Below, piece after piece: positions 61,591-64,000 of a DNA stretch of 64,000 bases; within the stretch, counting starts at the first letter, position 1; every line of letters starts with the position of its first letter. Origin of the DNA: an uncultured Lachnospiraceae bacterium. GTDB taxonomy: Bacteria; Bacillota; Clostridia; Lachnospirales; Lachnospiraceae. A model generated the notes under the pieces. The model did no database searches and was not told where the DNA came from. It was given only the letters and a program-made list of their open reading frames with translations. The translations under genes were made by a program, and so were the position numbers. The stretch spans positions 1 to 64,000 of the forward strand of contig CAMKQH010000003.1 of assembly GCA_946414885.1 (NCBI GenBank), read 5' to 3'.

Positions 61591-62502
61591 ATGAGCAACA
61601 TTGTAAAAACAAAGGCACTGACGAAGAAATATCATGGGTTTGCTGCCGTGGACGGCGTAAACATGAGCATAGAAAAGGGCGACGTATACGCACTGATCGG
61701 CGAGAACGGCGCAGGAAAATCCACTTTGATGAAAATGCTGAGCGGTCTTGCCGCTCCGACCTCCGGAGAGGTGATCCTGTTTGAAAACAAGCATCCGGAG
61801 GTGGCGCGTTTCCGCATGGGTTGTCTCATAGATTCCCCGGCACTGGATTCGAGACTTACCGTACGCGACAATCTGGAAATGTTTTCCAGGGCATTTGGCT
61901 GCCATAAGGAGGGAGAGGTGGACCGGATCCTGGAGTTGGTTGGCATGAAGGCTAACGCCAACAAGGTCATTAAGAAGACCTCTCTTGGCATGAAGCAAAG
62001 ACTTGCGATCGGCATTGCGCTTTTGGGTTCCCCTGATTTCCTGATCCTTGACGAGCCCATGAATGGACTCGATCCCATGGGCATTCAGGAGATCCGCCAG
62101 CTCTTAAAGAAGCTGAATGCGGAAAATCAGACCACGATCCTGATCTCGAGCCATCTCTTGGACGAGGTGTCCAAGGTGGCGACCCGCTATGGATTTATGA
62201 AGGCCGGTCATTTGATCCAGGAGCTTTCCAATGAGGAGCTGGAGGAGAAGAGCAAGACTTGCTTAAGACTTAAGGTTTCCGATACGGCAAAGGCAGCCAT
62301 GGTCTGCGAAAAAGAGCTTGGCACGAACAACTACGAGGTGATCGATGCCGAGTACGTAAGACTCTTTGATTACGTTGACGAGTCGGCCAAGGTCGTTACG
62401 GCAATGGTGCGTGGCGGCGTGGAAGTGGGCGAGATGGTTCGCGTTGGCGAGAGTCTGGAAGAGTTCTTTAACAATTTGATGACGGCGAGGGAAGAGCAAT
62501 GA
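61591..62502 (+). CDS. BcrA-like ABC ATPase
   Basis: 303 residues from ATG 61591 with GAAGGGAG. Walker A GENGAGKST, Q-loop-like LIDSPALDSRL, signature TSLGMKQR, Walker B FLILDEPMNGLD, switch SSHLLDE. The ~90-residue C-terminal extension is typical of bacitracin/lantibiotic self-protection ATPases. Its stop overlaps permease 2 (ATGA). Confidence 0.94.
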   Translation: MSNIVKTKALTKKYHGFAAVDGVNMSIEKGDVYALIGENGAGKSTLMKMLSGLAAPTSGEVILFENKHPEVARFRMGCLIDSPALDSRLTVRDNLEMFSRAFGCHKEGEVDRILELVGMKANANKVIKKTSLGMKQRLAIGIALLGSPDFLILDEPMNGLDPMGIQEIRQLLKKLNAENQTTILISSHLLDEVSKVATRYGFMKAGHLIQELSNEELEEKSKTCLRLKVSDTAKAAMVCEKELGTNNYEVIDAEYVRLFDYVDESAKVVTAMVRGGVEVGEMVRVGESLEEFFNNLMTAREEQ

Positions 62503-63248
62503 AAAACATGATCAGAGCCTCTTTCTATAAGCTGTTTCACGACAAGGCGACGTGGATCAGCCTTGCCGGAACTGCGGCGTGGTCGCTTTTTGTCAGTGTG
62601 ATGCTGACTTGGATCGCTGACGGAAAGCTCAACGCGTCGGACGCCATGGCTGCAGAGAAATACTGGAGAGATTTTATGGGTTACCATGCCGTGATGGTAC
62701 CGCTCCTGGTAAGCTCCATCGTGCTGTTTACCTCGGAGTTTAAGGATAAGTCCTGGAAGCTTTTTGTGGCAAGGGGAATCTCCAGGGCGGGCTATTACTT
62801 TTCCAAGCTGCCCTGCATTTTGACGCTTGCCGTAATGCTTAGCTTTGTTGCCATTACAATTGGCGCGGCCTATGGCGTGGTCGTGTTGGGAATGCAGTTT
62901 AACGCGATACTTGCAGTCCTTTTGCTAAGATATTTTATGCTGCAGTCGGTCGCTCACGGCACCGCGGCAGTTTTGATCCTAACGGTCTATTTTTTGATAA
63001 AGGTCAGCGAAGTGTCATCCTCGATCAACACGATTCTTTTGATGTTTGGGACCATGGCACTTTCCAAAATCGAGACGGCTCTGTCGCTTGGCGACGCGCT
63101 GACGGGCGTTTGGGCCTTTGCACAGCCTTTGCGCGTAAGCTTTGCAGGCGCGGATGATTGGATTTGGATTTTGATCGTTTTTGCGGCATATCTGGCGGCA
63201 TGCAGCCTTGCAGTGATCCTGTTTGGCGTGCGCGGCGACGTAGAATAA
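62499..63248 (+). CDS. ABC-2 type permease 2
   Basis: 249 residues, six helices. Begins NMIRASFYKLFHDKATW and contains FTSEFKDKSWKLFVARGISR, matching permease 1. It is translationally coupled to the ATPase and probably forms the exporter channel, alone or with permease 1. Confidence 0.92.
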   Translation: MKNMIRASFYKLFHDKATWISLAGTAAWSLFVSVMLTWIADGKLNASDAMAAEKYWRDFMGYHAVMVPLLVSSIVLFTSEFKDKSWKLFVARGISRAGYYFSKLPCILTLAVMLSFVAITIGAAYGVVVLGMQFNAILAVLLLRYFMLQSVAHGTAAVLILTVYFLIKVSEVSSSINTILLMFGTMALSKIETALSLGDALTGVWAFAQPLRVSFAGADDWIWILIVFAAYLAACSLAVILFGVRGDVE

Positions 63249-63269
63249 AAGACTTAAGGAGGGAAGGAC

Positions 63270-64000
63270 GTGAGCTTAGGGACGGGAATCATAATTGCAA
63301 TTCTGGGGCTCCTTTGCCTCCTTCTAGTTTGTTGCCTGATCTTCATGCGGCGGCAGATCATCAGACTCCGTCAGTTTGTGGAAACCTTGCAGGAGGGCGA
63401 TACGTCGATCATGGTGCCGGTTGATTTTCAGACGCCGGAGATCGGAAAACTGGTGGATGAGATGAATCTTCTCGTGGATAAGTACCGAAAGAGCATCGCG
63501 GAGCTAAAGCACAAGGATGAGACCATCAAGGAGACCATCACGAATCTTGCCCATGACGTGAGAACGCCGCTGACTTCCATTGAAGGATATGCGAAGATCT
63601 TGAAGAATTCAGGCAATCTTTCAAAGGGGGACTTGGAGGCGGTTGATACCATATTAGAGCGGTCTGACACCCTAAAGCGTCTTTTGAACCAGCTCTTTGA
63701 CTTTGCAAGGCTCGAGTCAGATTCCTTTGAATATCACGAAGTTCCGCTGGACCTAAATGCAATTCTCCGGAAGACGGCGGTTTCGTTTTATTCGAATTTT
63801 GAGGCCAAGGGAGAAGAGCCTGAGATTCAGATCGCGGACGAAGAGTTTCGGTGCATGGCCGATCCGGATGCCGTGACGCGAGTCTTTTCTAACATTATCT
63901 TCAATGCATTGGTGCATGGGAAAACGAACTATTCCATAGCCTCCTGGCAAGAGCCGGAGGCTTATGCCTTTTGTTTCCGGAATGATGCGGGAGACATTGC
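63270..64000 (+). CDS. Sensor histidine kinase, cut by the window end
   Basis: GTG at 63270 with AAGGAGGG upstream; 243 codons are visible and no stop is reached. One N-terminal helix (~residues 5-27) is followed by a HAMP-like linker, the phosphoacceptor H-box NLAHDVRTPLTS (~residue 97) and the N-box NIIFNALVHG (~residue 215). The extracellular sensor is essentially absent, as in intramembrane-sensing kinases of antibiotic-responsive systems. Partner of the 59946 regulator. Confidence 0.92.
   Translation, partial: MSLGTGIIIAILGLLCLLLVCCLIFMRRQIIRLRQFVETLQEGDTSIMVPVDFQTPEIGKLVDEMNLLVDKYRKSIAELKHKDETIKETITNLAHDVRTPLTSIEGYAKILKNSGNLSKGDLEAVDTILERSDTLKRLLNQLFDFARLESDSFEYHEVPLDLNAILRKTAVSFYSNFEAKGEEPEIQIADEEFRCMADPDAVTRVFSNIIFNALVHGKTNYSIASWQEPEAYAFCFRNDAGDI

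Overview
The window looks like chromosomal DNA of a low-to-mid GC, Gram-positive anaerobe, most likely a clostridial (Lachnospiraceae-like) bacterium. The basis is family content and style: strong AGGAGG ribosome sites with frequent GTG/TTG starts, EFR1-type ferredoxin, TIGR04076 protein, BlaI-type repressor, BcrA-like ABC/two-component cluster, AEC transporter and iron alcohol dehydrogenase, and U-tailed intrinsic terminators. No rRNA, tRNA, CRISPR array, transposase or integrase was seen. Species cannot be named from sequence alone.

Layout. 1-5.2 kb: a 62-bp tandem repeat, a nuclease-fold-like hypothetical, a membrane protein, an ABC exporter on the minus strand and a decayed Uma2 gene. 5.2-15.3 kb: one long plus-strand nickel locus. 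A consensus promoter and a leader ending in a terminator-like hairpin precede larE, larB and larC (nickel-pincer cofactor synthesis). A SAM methyltransferase follows, then a complete nickel/peptide-type ABC importer whose last ATPase is fused to a second, related methyltransferase. A strong terminator closes it. The lactate racemase gene larA is absent from the window.

15.3-24.2 kb: a lipoprotein hydrolase divergent from a BlaI-type repressor and a membrane protein; an AraC-GGDEF fusion divergent from a large barrel-like hypothetical; a TetR/EFR1 pair with a 21-bp palindromic operator; a small membrane protein; and an independent transcription unit with a 35-residue ORF.

24.3-59.8 kb: about 40 mostly small plus-strand genes, many translationally coupled by ATGA overlaps. 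The families are those of detoxification, repair and small-molecule modification: at least ten GNAT acetyltransferase domains, Nudix, HAD, metallo-beta-lactamase fold, DHFR, tautomerase, S51 peptidase, glycosyltransferase, serine-hydrolase, DNA methyltransferase, paired RlaP-like nucleotidyltransferases, a heterodimeric ABC exporter and a GGDEF protein. Several are unusual fusions: HAD + SPFH-like + glycerate kinase, DHFR + GNAT, CE15-like esterase + GNAT, GNAT + PHP. Two or three decayed genes and REP-like repeats lie between them.

59.8-64 kb: an OmpR-type response regulator, two paralogous permeases flanking a BcrA-like ATPase, and a histidine kinase cut by the window edge. The promoters before permease 1 and before the ATPase share a pair of CTTAAAC boxes exactly 23 bp apart.

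ACGT is strikingly common across most of the window, at the expense of ATGT in the stretch I counted.
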